Source of the DNA: Sva-07 sp031398325
Lineage (GTDB): Bacteria > Actinomycetota > Acidimicrobiia > Acidimicrobiales > Ilumatobacteraceae
DNA: 12,850 nt
Assembly (NCBI GenBank): GCA_031398325.1
Contig: JANNNB010000048.1
Coordinates: forward strand, 1 to 12,850
Direction of reading: 5' to 3'
Shown here in pieces: positions 1-7,053 of the stretch; the first letter of the stretch is position 1; each line of letters opens with the position of its first letter. The notes under the pieces are model-generated. The model worked only from the letters and a program-made list of their open reading frames with translations, had not been told where the DNA came from and ran no database searches. Made by a program: the position numbers and the translations under genes.

Positions 1-2402
1 GCCGTGCACGTGAACGTCCAGATCTCGCCGGGGTCGAGCAGGGAGTTGTCGTTCGCATCGCCGGCGACGTAGGTGACGGCAGAAGCGCACTGGCTGTCGG
101 TCACCCAGCCGGCGTCCCGGGCCGGCCCCTGCGTCGTCGCCCCCGGCCGGTTGAGCGGAACGTTCGTCGGTGGGCTCGTGGTCGCCGTGAACGTGTAGGT
201 CACCGATCCGGTGGTTGGCGGACCGGATGGTGGGTTGGGGGCGAGGACCAACACCGTCGGGTTGGCGACCTTGGTCAGGGTGATTCCCGCTTCGACGACG
301 AACACGCGAGCCGTGTCGGTGTCGGTGACGACAGGGTTCGGGTCGGGGAACGGTGAACCCGACACGGGGTCGCGCGGCGTACCCGTGACGGTCGCAGTGT
401 TGACGATGTCGGAATCGGTGGGTGTGGTGACGGGCCTGGCGACGCAGTTCCAGTTCCACGTCTCGCCGACGTCCATGATCGCGTCGTCGTTGCCCGGTGC
501 GTCGGCGACGCGGGTGGGACTCGTGCAGGGTGGTGTGTCGTCGACGAGCGTGATGCCCCCGAGCGGGGTGTTGCCGTTGTTGGTCGCGGCGTAGGTGTAC
601 GTCACGTCGGTGTTCGGGGCGACCGTGATGGCCTTGTCGCCGTTGACGAGTTTCGTGAGCGAGATGCTCGGCACATAGACGTCGACGTCGTCGGTGTCGA
701 TGGCGGTCACGACGGTGCCCACCGGGTCGATGCCGATCACCGACGCGGTGTTGACGATGTTGAGCGGTGTGACGCCAGGGTTCGGACGATCGTCGGTGAT
801 GTCCTTCGTGCACGTGAACTGCCAGGTCTCGGGCGGGTCGAGGAGGCCGTTCTGTGGGGTCGTGTCACCGATGTTCGGGCCGGTCGTCGGCACGGGCTGA
901 ACGTCGGCGCACTTGTCGTCGGTGACCGTGATGCTCCGCAACGATGAGTTGCCGGGGTTGGTCACGGCGTAGCTCGACGTCAACTCGGCAGGTGGCGTCA
1001 GGTCGCCGCGCACCTCGGTCGGAGCGTTGGTCTTCGTGAGCGCGATCGCGGACGCATAGTCGAACGAGTTCCACATCGTGCACGTGACGATCTCCTGGCC
1101 GATCGGATCGAGCGTGAACGACGCGTTCGACCCGGCGACGGTGAGGTCGCCTTCGACGACGCGCAGATTCCCGTCCTCGTCGCGCAGCTCGCAGCGGAAG
1201 TCGTTGTCGAGGCCTGGTCGCCCGGCGGTGTATCCCGGTTGGATCGCCTCCGAGACCGTGGCCCGGGAGTTCGACTCGCCGGGGATGGGTTCCCACTGGA
1301 ACTGGGCGAAACCGTCGCTGTTGGTCGGCACCGTTTTCGATGCCGCCGGTGTGGTGTCGGGGAGGATCCAGTTGAAGCCGGTGCCGGGCGCGATCACGCT
1401 CGGTGTTGTGGTCATGGCCCATCCGGCCGCCGGATCGTGGGCACCATCGGTGCTGGTCTGGGCGAGCTTGCGAATGGTGAGCGATGGCGAGCAGAGCTCC
1501 AGGACGACACGCCGCAGCGCGGCGGCCAGGTCGTCGAAGTCGGTGACGAGGGCGACGTCGACGTCGTTCAGGCTTTCGATGGTGCCGATGTCGGCGTCAC
1601 GCTTGACGAGCGGGCCGGTGACGTCGACGAGTCGTGCCACGCTCGCCGGGTTCGAGAGCGCGGCGCCGACGCCGACGGTCAACATGCGCGCGCCGCTGCT
1701 CTTCAGCGCGTCGGCGGCTTCGATGGATCGATTGAGGGTGATCGTCGAACCGGCGGCGTTGCGATCGGTGCTGAACGCGACGTTGGGCGGGTTGATCGGG
1801 TCGCCGGTACGGAAGTCGTATGCGGTGGGGTCGCCGTCGGTGATGAACACGACGAGTTCTGCCTGCTCGGTGCCGGCCTGGCGGAGCGACTGCTCCCAGT
1901 TCGTGTACTGGTTGTTGCTCGCACCGTTGTTCTCCCTGAAGCTGCTCGCGCTCGACGGGTTGTTGCCGGTGTACTGGTAGAAGTTGACGTTGCCGGGGCG
2001 GGGCGGTTTCGGGTTGTAGTACCCGTTGAGCGCGGTACGAAGTGCGCCGCCGCTGGCGAGCGAGCCCGTGTCGACGATCGTGCGTGGCGCCAGCTGTTGC
2101 GACATCGTGGCGAACTGGAGGACACGGGCGGTGGAGTTCGTGTTGACGAGCGAGTCGAGGAAGGAGTCGGCGGCGGTACGGACGGTGTTGACTGCGCCGG
2201 AGGAGTTGATCGACCCGGACGCATCGAGCACGAGGGTGACGTCGACGCCGCACGTGTCGGCGATCGGCGGGTTGTCGACGGCGGCGACGGGTGACGACGG
2301 TGCGACCACGAACACCAGCCCGCTGCCGACGATGGCGGTTGCGAGCGCAGCCCGCGTCCAGGTGCGTCCTCGGGCGCTCCGTGCCGCTCGCCGTCGTTGC
2401 AT
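1..2402 (-). CDS. Secreted vWA-domain surface protein with DUF11-type repeats (C-terminus beyond window)
   Basis: The minus-strand frame is open from 2402 to the left edge (800 residues, no stop), so the gene is partial. It begins with a signal peptide: basic MQRRRAARSARGR, then a hydrophobic stretch at about residues 18-35 and an Ala-rich cleavage region near 40. A von Willebrand A domain spans about 53-305, with the MIDAS motif DASGS (D60, S62, S64) and FITDGD (D189). A linker domain follows (about 305-450). After it come three DUF11-like beta-sandwich repeats starting near 452, 578 and 705, each opening with a form of I-x-L-T-K and carrying TNPGN or TNNGN and a W-x-F/W-x-C motif. Such proteins are exported adhesins or surface-layer components. 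I chose the ATG at 2402 because GAGGAGG lies 5 nt upstream. An in-frame ATG at 2441 would add 13 acidic residues and is the alternative. A C-terminal anchor cannot be seen. Confidence 0.88.
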   Translation of the reverse strand, partial: MQRRRAARSARGRTWTRAALATAIVGSGLVFVVAPSSPVAAVDNPPIADTCGVDVTLVLDASGSINSSGAVNTVRTAADSFLDSLVNTNSTARVLQFATMSQQLAPRTIVDTGSLASGGALRTALNGYYNPKPPRPGNVNFYQYTGNNPSSASSFRENNGASNNQYTNWEQSLRQAGTEQAELVVFITDGDPTAYDFRTGDPINPPNVAFSTDRNAAGSTITLNRSIEAADALKSSGARMLTVGVGAALSNPASVARLVDVTGPLVKRDADIGTIESLNDVDVALVTDFDDLAAALRRVVLELCSPSLTIRKLAQTSTDGAHDPAAGWAMTTTPSVIAPGTGFNWILPDTTPAASKTVPTNSDGFAQFQWEPIPGESNSRATVSEAIQPGYTAGRPGLDNDFRCELRDEDGNLRVVEGDLTVAGSNASFTLDPIGQEIVTCTMWNSFDYASAIALTKTNAPTEVRGDLTPPAELTSSYAVTNPGNSSLRSITVTDDKCADVQPVPTTGPNIGDTTPQNGLLDPPETWQFTCTKDITDDRPNPGVTPLNIVNTASVIGIDPVGTVVTAIDTDDVDVYVPSISLTKLVNGDKAITVAPNTDVTYTYAATNNGNTPLGGITLVDDTPPCTSPTRVADAPGNDDAIMDVGETWNWNCVARPVTTPTDSDIVNTATVTGTPRDPVSGSPFPDPNPVVTDTDTARVFVVEAGITLTKVANPTVLVLAPNPPSGPPTTGSVTYTFTATTSPPTNVPLNRPGATTQGPARDAGWVTDSQCASAVTYVAGDANDNSLLDPGEIWTFTCT

Positions 2403-2460
2403 CGCTTCCTCCTCGTCGACACCCGGTGCGTCCCGGCTCATCCCGCCGCGCGCTCGCGGA

Positions 2461-2466
2461 ACAGTA
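2461..2466 (-). promoter_or_regulatory. Candidate -10 hexamer (TACTGT) of the vWA surface-protein gene
   Basis: The minus strand reads TACTGT, fitting TANNNT, 58 nt upstream of the ATG at 2402 and 19 nt upstream of the alternative ATG at 2441. No convincing -35 is visible. It lies in the 101-bp gap between this gene and the upstream eCIS-core gene, so the surface protein may have its own promoter or be read through. Confidence 0.3.
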
Positions 2467-2503
2467 CCCCCGGACCGTGCGGAGTCGCATGACGAAGATG
2501 CGT

Positions 2504-4537
2504 TCAGTCGTAGCTGTCGACCTGGTACGACGTGTTGAACGTCTGCTGGTCGAGTTCGACGTGCGCGGTTGCCGTCTTCGCCATCGCTTGGACCTTGGCG
2601 CGGTACGCAGCCTGCACCGCCGCGAGGGCGGTGGCGTGGTCTTCCGGGGGAGTCATGCTCCGACGTTGGAGGTAGGCGAAGCGGATCTCGAGCGACAGGT
2701 AGTTGTACATCGGGTTCGGCGACTTGCCGGTCTTGTAGGCCTTCTTCTGGGCCTCGAACAGCTTCTCGAAACTCGACTTCTGCCGCCCGACGGCGTCGTT
2801 GAACATCTGGGTGATCATGTCGCGTGCGGCGATGGCGCCGATCCCCATCTGCGCCTGGGCCGGACCCGGGGCGGCGATGAGCGCAGCGATCGCCAGTCTG
2901 CCGCCCACGTGGTTGGGGCTCGGCCCGGCCATGCCGCCGTGGAGTGCGTTGAGCAGGTCGAGGACCTTCTGGTTGGTGGTCGCCCGGATCGTGCCGCTCT
3001 TCCCGGCGATGAGCTGCACCGAGGCCATCTCGCGGTCTTGGATCTCCCCGTACGATCGGCCGCCCTCGATCATGCCCTGGATGTGTTGGTCGGGGGTCGT
3101 GTCCGCGTTGTCGACGACCGGATTGTGGGGGTTCGTCGTGGCGTCGGTGGTGGTGATGCGTCGGATGTAGTCGGCAGCCATGGTGTCGTTGTCCATCGCC
3201 ACGAGTTGGCCGGTGTCGTCGATGAAGACGTTCTGGATCTTCATCGATTCGAGCCGGTCCTCGTTGCCGAGGAACTGGTCGATGAAGAACATGCGTCCGA
3301 GGTGGTTCCAGAAGTTGGCGTTGCCGAGCAGTGTGGTCCAGTAGTTCTGGTGCAGTTGGACGTTCGCTTGCAGGTCGGCGGCTGCCTGACGCACGTTGGC
3401 CGGAACGGGTGCGGGGCCGTTCGCACCCGTGGGCTGGGCGCCCTGCCAGACCGGCGGGGCCGTGACCGGTGCGAGCCCCGGACCTTGCGCGGACGCGAGC
3501 TCGACGAGGTTCTTGACGTTGGCCGGTTCCATGAGGAGCAGTGATTGGTAGCCCTGCCATGCGGCTGCCTTGGCGGTGATCTGGGCGCCGGCGGCGTTGC
3601 CGGCCTGCGTCATTGCTGCGCCGAGTTCTCCGAGCTTGGTGAGGATGTGCTTGCCGAGGCTGGAACCGACAGCGACCGGTTTGGTGAGCGTCGTGGCCAG
3701 GCCGGACTTCACCATCATCTCCTGGGCGAGCATCGCTCGCTGCGGGGGTTCCTGAAGTCCTTTGACCACGATCTGTTCGCCGGCGTTGTTCGTGGCGAAG
3801 ATGACGCCGTTGACCCCGCTGCCGGTCTTGCCCGTCGCGAGATGGTTCCAGTCCTTCTTGTCGGTCGAGTTCGGGCTCAGCACCCGCTGCACGATCTGGC
3901 GTTGGGCTCGGGTTCGCGACGGGCTGACCGTCGATGCGTCACGCGTTGGCGACGAGCCCTGCTGGACGGTGTGGGTGAGTTCGTGGGCGAGCAGGTGCTG
4001 GCCGCTCGCACGGCTGGTGTCGGGGAAGCCGTCGCGGAAGAAGATGTCGTTGCCCGTCGTGAATGCCGATGCCTGGATCCGGCTGTTCAGCTCCGCCGCT
4101 TGCGGCCCGGTGTGGACGCGCACGCCGCCGAAGTCGGCGCCGATCGACCGTTCCATCTGGGCCCGTGGACCCGCCGGCAGCGCCGACCCGCCACCCTTTG
4201 CCGACTGGATGACGCGTTCCGTGGCGCGATCGACGTCGCCTCCCGCTGCGCCGATGCCGGCCCCGCTGGCAGCGCGACGGATGCGGGACTGGCCGCCCGC
4301 AGCGGTGTGGGTCCGGTCGACCATCTCGGATCCACTGAGGGAACGCACCACCCGGTCGGCCATCTCGTCGGCTTCCCGCTCGGACGGGTCGTCGGCCGAC
4401 CCGACGGTGAGCTTCGCCTGGATCGTGAGCCGATCAGTCACCACACGACGCGCGACCGGACGGACAGCGGTGTCAGGTGCGGGCGCGCGGTCCGGTACGG
4501 GCGACGGGTTCTCCTGAGCCTCCACCTGTTCCGGCAT
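2504..4537 (-). CDS. eCIS-core (DUF4157) protein with C-terminal kinase-like domain; candidate injected effector
   Basis: 677 residues with no signal peptide. The N-terminal part carries the two DUF4157/eCIS-core signatures. One is a helix at about 38-66 (IQAKLTVG...DPSEREADEMADRVV). The other is the core at 117-193 (GVRVHTGPQA, AFTTGNDIFF), ending in the HExxH-type motif HELTH (185-189). DUF4157 domains are known mainly from cargo of extracellular contractile injection systems. After a basic linker (about 195-220) comes a second domain of about 230-530. It has a glycine-rich turn (GKTGSGVNGVIF), a buried VVKG lysine (K259), a helix glutamate (E273) and GNEDR...QNVF...MDND (D427, N436, D449). 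This order matches actin-fragmin-kinase/PI3K-like folds, so phosphotransfer is an inference. The C-terminal ~150 residues are helical and unrecognised. No injection-system structural genes are in the window. The DUF4157 call is strong; the kinase call is tentative. Confidence 0.88.
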   Translation of the reverse strand: MPEQVEAQENPSPVPDRAPAPDTAVRPVARRVVTDRLTIQAKLTVGSADDPSEREADEMADRVVRSLSGSEMVDRTHTAAGGQSRIRRAASGAGIGAAGGDVDRATERVIQSAKGGGSALPAGPRAQMERSIGADFGGVRVHTGPQAAELNSRIQASAFTTGNDIFFRDGFPDTSRASGQHLLAHELTHTVQQGSSPTRDASTVSPSRTRAQRQIVQRVLSPNSTDKKDWNHLATGKTGSGVNGVIFATNNAGEQIVVKGLQEPPQRAMLAQEMMVKSGLATTLTKPVAVGSSLGKHILTKLGELGAAMTQAGNAAGAQITAKAAAWQGYQSLLLMEPANVKNLVELASAQGPGLAPVTAPPVWQGAQPTGANGPAPVPANVRQAAADLQANVQLHQNYWTTLLGNANFWNHLGRMFFIDQFLGNEDRLESMKIQNVFIDDTGQLVAMDNDTMAADYIRRITTTDATTNPHNPVVDNADTTPDQHIQGMIEGGRSYGEIQDREMASVQLIAGKSGTIRATTNQKVLDLLNALHGGMAGPSPNHVGGRLAIAALIAAPGPAQAQMGIGAIAARDMITQMFNDAVGRQKSSFEKLFEAQKKAYKTGKSPNPMYNYLSLEIRFAYLQRRSMTPPEDHATALAAVQAAYRAKVQAMAKTATAHVELDQQTFNTSYQVDSYD

Positions 4538-4543
4538 CGCCGC

Positions 4544-4549
4544 AGAATA
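4544..4549 (-). promoter_or_regulatory. -10 hexamer TATTCT, leaderless start of the eCIS-core gene
   Basis: TATTCT lies exactly 6 nt upstream of the ATG at 4537, and no Shine-Dalgarno sequence precedes that ATG. In actinobacteria, TANNNT followed 6-7 nt later by ATG or GTG is the usual layout of a leaderless transcript starting on the start codon. Confidence 0.55.
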
Positions 4550-4565
4550 GTTCTCGCGTCGTTGT

Positions 4566-4577
4566 CCCGTCGACGGG
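4566..4577. promoter_or_regulatory. Perfect 12-bp palindrome over the -35 region of the eCIS-core promoter
   Basis: CCCGTCGACGGG is a perfect palindrome whose near edge is 16 bp upstream of the TATTCT hexamer. It therefore covers the place where a -35 element (here at best TCGACG) would lie. This suits a dimeric repressor or activator site. It sits in the 86-bp gap downstream of the vapC-like gene, so a role as a hairpin ending that transcript is the alternative. Confidence 0.35.
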
Positions 4578-4623
4578 TCACACGATGGTGCCTGGAGGTC
4601 GATGAATCACCTGTCGGCTGTGA

Positions 4624-5052
4624 CTACCCCGGCTCGGTGGTGAACGGATCGATCACCGTGACGCCGCCGAAGCGTTGTCCGGCCTGCAGGCCTTCGGACA
4701 GCAGTCGGTCACACTCGAGATGCTGGGCGGATGCGACGATCAGCGAGTCCCACCACGACAGGCCGTAGCGGTCTTCGATGGTCCAGGCGGTCTCGATCAC
4801 GTGGCCATCGATGGCGATCGGACGCCAGGTGCCGAGGTCGAGCACGTCCGCTCGAGCTGCTGAAGCGGGCAAGCCGGGTTTCAGCTTGTGTGTGACCGTG
4901 ACGTAGTACTCGTTCAGGACCTGCGTGCTGAGTCGCCCGGCGCCAGCGGCCCAAAGGTGGTCGAGCCATGCCCGGGCCACTGGTTGTCGTAAGGGCTCGG
5001 AAGCATCGCGGGCGTAGACGAGAACGTTGGTGTCGACGAAGACACCGGTCAT
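4624..5052 (-). CDS. vapC: VapC-type PIN-domain ribonuclease toxin
   Basis: 142 residues, the usual length of a PIN toxin. Family motifs in order: the first-strand aspartate in FVDTNVLVY (D7), STQVLNEYYVTVT with E48, SWWDSLIVASA with D102, LLSEGLQAGQ, and an end at VIDPF. PIN toxins are Mg-dependent RNases that cut tRNA, rRNA or mRNA and are held inactive by the partner antitoxin. The ATG at 5052 overlaps the antitoxin stop as ATGA, so the two are translationally coupled. The frame could be extended upstream to 5193, but that part is antisense-like read-through over the antitoxin. Near the C-terminus, relatives usually read LLSEDLQ; here it is LLSEGLQ, so one acidic position often counted in the metal site is a glycine. 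E120 beside it remains. The call as a PIN protein is firm; activity is not shown. Confidence 0.9.
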   Translation of the reverse strand: MTGVFVDTNVLVYARDASEPLRQPVARAWLDHLWAAGAGRLSTQVLNEYYVTVTHKLKPGLPASAARADVLDLGTWRPIAIDGHVIETAWTIEDRYGLSWWDSLIVASAQHLECDRLLSEGLQAGQRFGGVTVIDPFTTEPG

Positions 5053-5279
5053 CGATCGTGGAGTTCGTCGCGTGTCGGGTATCGGTCGGTCGTCGGTTTG
5101 AGTGCAACGGCCGCGCGGGATGCGTATGCCTCTCGTGCTGCTTCGTAGTCGTGGCTCTGTCGGCGTCGCTCGTCGAGAATCTGGCCGATCCATTTCGACA
5201 CGCTCTGGTCAGCCTTCGCTGCTTCGACGCGGGTCCATCGGGCCGTGTCATCATCCAGCGTGATCGTCACATTTCGCAC
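5049..5279 (-). CDS. Ribbon-helix-helix antitoxin of the PIN toxin
   Basis: 76 residues starting at a GTG (VRNVTITLDDDTARWTRVEA...). The N-terminal beta strand NVTITL, then helices around DDDTARWTRVEAAKA and SVSKWIGQILDERR, fit the RHH (CopG/VapB-like) DNA-binding fold. The charged C-terminal tail to DELHDR is the expected toxin-wrapping part. The frame is open up to 5516, but the upstream 79 residues run past the promoter and into the tail of the DUF222 gene. The GTG at 5279 fits the ribbon start and lies 6 nt after a TACACT hexamer. The protein should dimerise, repress its own promoter and neutralise the toxin encoded directly downstream. Confidence 0.8.
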   Translation of the reverse strand: MRNVTITLDDDTARWTRVEAAKADQSVSKWIGQILDERRRQSHDYEAAREAYASRAAVALKPTTDRYPTRDELHDR

Positions 5280-5285
5280 GAATCC

Positions 5286-5291
5286 AGTGTA
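5286..5291 (-). promoter_or_regulatory. -10 hexamer TACACT, leaderless start of the RHH/PIN module
   Basis: TACACT followed by 6 nt and then the GTG at 5279 matches the leaderless layout, and no Shine-Dalgarno sequence is present. This helps to choose the GTG start over the longer open frame. Confidence 0.5.
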
Positions 5292-5292
5292 G

Positions 5293-5305
5293 CACGAAGC
5301 TCGTG
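5293..5305. promoter_or_regulatory. Inverted repeat CACGA-N3-TCGTG, candidate autoregulatory operator
   Basis: CACGAAGCTCGTG has perfect 5-bp arms around a 3-bp centre and begins 2 bp upstream of the TACACT hexamer. RHH antitoxins bind short inverted or direct repeats next to their own -10, so autoregulation by the antitoxin is the likely role. This is inferred from position. Confidence 0.4.
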
Positions 5306-5382
5306 TTCCATGGATGCCGTGCCCGCGAGATCTCTCACGCGGCGACGTCATCGCTGGAAAGGGTCCGGTGCCCGCCGCGTGG

Positions 5383-6801
5383 TCAGATGATTTCGTGCCC
5401 GTCCGGGTGGAAGAAGTGCCAGGTGCCCGACGTGTCGCGTTGGACGCGGTAGCCCTGTTCCTTGAGTCGGTTGTGCCATCCGCAGTCGCATCCCGCGTTG
5501 TTCTGATTGGTGGCACCGAGGTTCGCCCAGCTCTGAACGTGGTCGACTTGACATCGTGAGGGTGGGACTTCGCATCCGGGCCAGTCGCATCCGAGTGATG
5601 TGAGCAGTGCGGCTTCTCGGGCGGCGCCGGTGAAACATCGTCGTCGTCGCCCGAGATCGATCACTACGCCGAGGTCGTCGATGATGGCTCGTCGGACCTC
5701 CGCCCAGTAGATGAGCTTGACGACCTCGTAGGGGTCGAGTGCACGGCCGGTGTTGGTGCGACAGACGATGTCGCGGTACCTCGACGGAGCGATCGGCACC
5801 TCGTTGAATGCGGCCTGTGCGGTGTCGAGATCGGTCAGGAAGTTGAGCACCGGCACCGGTCGGACACCATCGGGTGGGCACGCTGCTGCGGCGGCACCGA
5901 TGTTGGCGAGCGCGTCGGCTCGACGTTGCGCCTCGGTACGGCGAAGGTGGGGGAGCGCACCGGAGTCGTCGCGTCGCTCGAGCGCTTCGGCGAGGTCGAG
6001 CTCGGTTTCGGCGCCGGTGAAGTGGTTCAGGATGTTGTTGAACTCTTCGCCGGTGATGTCGTCGAACTGGGCGGTCAGTGTCCAGCCGCCACCTGGGCGG
6101 GGGACCAGCCTGGCGTCGCGTGTGGCACGCAACCGTTCGGACGTTTCGGCCGCACCGATCGGGTCGGCCAGGCTCTCCCAACGTCGGGCGAGTTCTTCGA
6201 ACTCGGGGTAGGGCAACCGGATTGCATCGTCGAGCAGGCTGCCGGCCCCCTCGGTGAGCGTGTCGTCGGGGATGCGTGGGTTCGCGGCGATCTGTGCCAT
6301 CAGTTGTGATTGGGCGACGCCGACCGTGCCGTCTTCGCTCGCCGCAGCCCACGCCGGTAGGCGGCGGTGCATCCGTGCGGTCTGGATGCGACGGAATGCC
6401 TCGGCGCGAGACAGTTGGCCGCGGTGCCGGATCCAGTTCTTGCCGGTGCGGAACCCGTCACGAACAAATGGGTTCTGATCGTCGACCACACCCGCGACCG
6501 CCACTGCGGCCGCTTCTGCGCACCGGCGCACTCGTTCGATTCCCAATGCGAGTCGCTCCAAGTCGTCACGGCTGAGCCGCGCACCCGAGTCGATGATCAG
6601 CGAGTGGATGTCGGCGATGGCGCGCTGGACGGCCTCGTCGATCAACGACTCGGGCATGGCGGACGAAGGTGCCTCGCCGGCGGGGTGCAACCACGACTCC
6701 AGATCGTGCTCGTCGTCGATCGTCTCGACCAGCCGCGAACGCAACGCGACGAGATGCTGGTCGGCGGCGAGCATCTCCACGTTGGTGCGGCAAAAGTCCA
6801 T
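5383..6801 (-). CDS. DUF222 / HNH endonuclease-like protein (13E12 repeat family), copy 1
   Basis: 472 residues. The N-terminal two-thirds is the helical DUF222 region (about 50-330). The C-terminal HNH module is C405-x4-C410, then CQVDHVQSW (D420, H421), asparagines 434-435 and CGWHN (C440, H443), with DTSGTWHFFHPDG closing the domain. DH replaces the commoner HH, and the last pair is HN. These proteins are multicopy in actinobacteria and are thought to be nucleases linked to mobile or duplicated DNA, but their role is not established. I chose the ATG at 6801 because the open frame above it (to 7569) is antisense to the next plus-strand gene. Also, the 30 bp before 6801 recur before the DUF222 remnant at 12146. 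The gene diverges from the pair at 7054-8912. Confidence 0.9.
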   Translation of the reverse strand: MDFCRTNVEMLAADQHLVALRSRLVETIDDEHDLESWLHPAGEAPSSAMPESLIDEAVQRAIADIHSLIIDSGARLSRDDLERLALGIERVRRCAEAAAVAVAGVVDDQNPFVRDGFRTGKNWIRHRGQLSRAEAFRRIQTARMHRRLPAWAAASEDGTVGVAQSQLMAQIAANPRIPDDTLTEGAGSLLDDAIRLPYPEFEELARRWESLADPIGAAETSERLRATRDARLVPRPGGGWTLTAQFDDITGEEFNNILNHFTGAETELDLAEALERRDDSGALPHLRRTEAQRRADALANIGAAAAACPPDGVRPVPVLNFLTDLDTAQAAFNEVPIAPSRYRDIVCRTNTGRALDPYEVVKLIYWAEVRRAIIDDLGVVIDLGRRRRCFTGAAREAALLTSLGCDWPGCEVPPSRCQVDHVQSWANLGATNQNNAGCDCGWHNRLKEQGYRVQRDTSGTWHFFHPDGHEII

Positions 6802-6831
6802 ACCGACATCATGCGCATGGGGGTGTGACAG
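6802..6831 (-). promoter_or_regulatory. 5' flank shared with the DUF222 remnant; possible leaderless promoter
   Basis: The 30 nt directly upstream of the ATG at 6801 match, without gaps, the 30 nt upstream of the remnant start at 12146 (12147-12176): 23 of 30 identical, with only three mismatches in the first 26. The block contains CTGTCA, CATGCGCA and a hexamer (CATGAT here, CAGGAT there) ending 6 nt before the start. This may be a weak -10 for a leaderless transcript. Conservation outside the coding part suggests a promoter or regulatory role. Confidence 0.45.
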
Positions 6832-6844
6832 AGATGATGTGTTG

Positions 6845-6859
6845 ACCGTTCCGGACGGT
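6845..6859. promoter_or_regulatory. Inverted repeat ACCGT-N5-ACGGT in the divergent region
   Basis: ACCGTTCCGGACGGT has 5-bp arms and a TCCGG centre, and it contains a GTTCCG core. The same core occurs twice more in this intergenic region (6966-6971 and 6989-6994). It lies 44 bp upstream of the DUF222 start. It is a possible operator half of the divergent control region. Confidence 0.25.
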
Positions 6860-6909
6860 GGAGGAGACTCGCGGTGTGGTGGTTCGGTGTTCAGCTCTGC
6901 CCACACACG

Positions 6910-6956
6910 AGCGGCGAGCGGGGGCACACCTACGCCCCGTCGATCGAGGAGATGGA
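6910..6956 (+). repeat. 47-bp dispersed element, copy A (upstream of the pair at 7054)
   Basis: Ungapped match to 12678-12724: AGCGGCGAGC-R-GGGG, a less conserved 16-bp middle, then CGATCGAG-S-AGATGGA, about 37 of 47 identical. Copy A ends 97 bp before the ATG at 7054. Copy B ends 107 bp before a probable GTG start at 12832. The matching place suggests a shared regulatory element or a common origin of the two upstream regions. Confidence 0.45.
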
Positions 6957-6969
6957 ACGAGATCGTTCC
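6954..6969. promoter_or_regulatory. Perfect 7-bp inverted repeat GGAACGA-GA-TCGTTCC, candidate operator
   Basis: Two perfect 7-bp arms around a 2-bp centre lie at the downstream end of the 47-bp element, about 85 bp before the ATG at 7054. A further GTTCCGATCG half site follows at 6989-6998. The spacing and symmetry fit a helix-turn-helix dimer site controlling the plus-strand pair or the divergent DUF222 gene. Confidence 0.4.
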
Positions 6970-7053
6970 GACGGTCCGGCCGATCATTGTTCCGATCGTG
7001 TGGCCGACGCGTCGGCAGTTTGCGCTGGAGGGAACCGTGACATCATTCGGCGC

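Noticed and set aside
1078..2294. Long plus-strand open frames across the surface-protein gene
   Set aside because: They are antisense shadows typical of GC-rich DNA. The minus-strand frame encodes a coherent signal peptide, vWA domain and repeats.
2486..2502. CGCAT-N7-ATGCG hairpin just after the eCIS-core stop as a terminator
   Set aside because: Only a 5-bp stem with a 7-nt loop and no T-tract; too weak to annotate.
4168..4537. Reading HELTH in the eCIS-core protein as proof of an active metalloprotease
   Set aside because: HExxH is part of the DUF4157 signature, and I cannot see a dependable third zinc ligand; the motif supports the family and not an activity.
2291..4768. Plus-strand open frames of about 400 residues opposite the eCIS-core gene
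   Set aside because: Low-complexity Arg/Val/Gly-rich translations with no domain. The opposite strand has clear DUF4157 motifs.
6874..7053. 60-residue extension of the gene at 7054
   Set aside because: The segment covers the 47-bp element and the palindrome and reads like non-coding DNA. A start at 7054 leaves normal protein composition.
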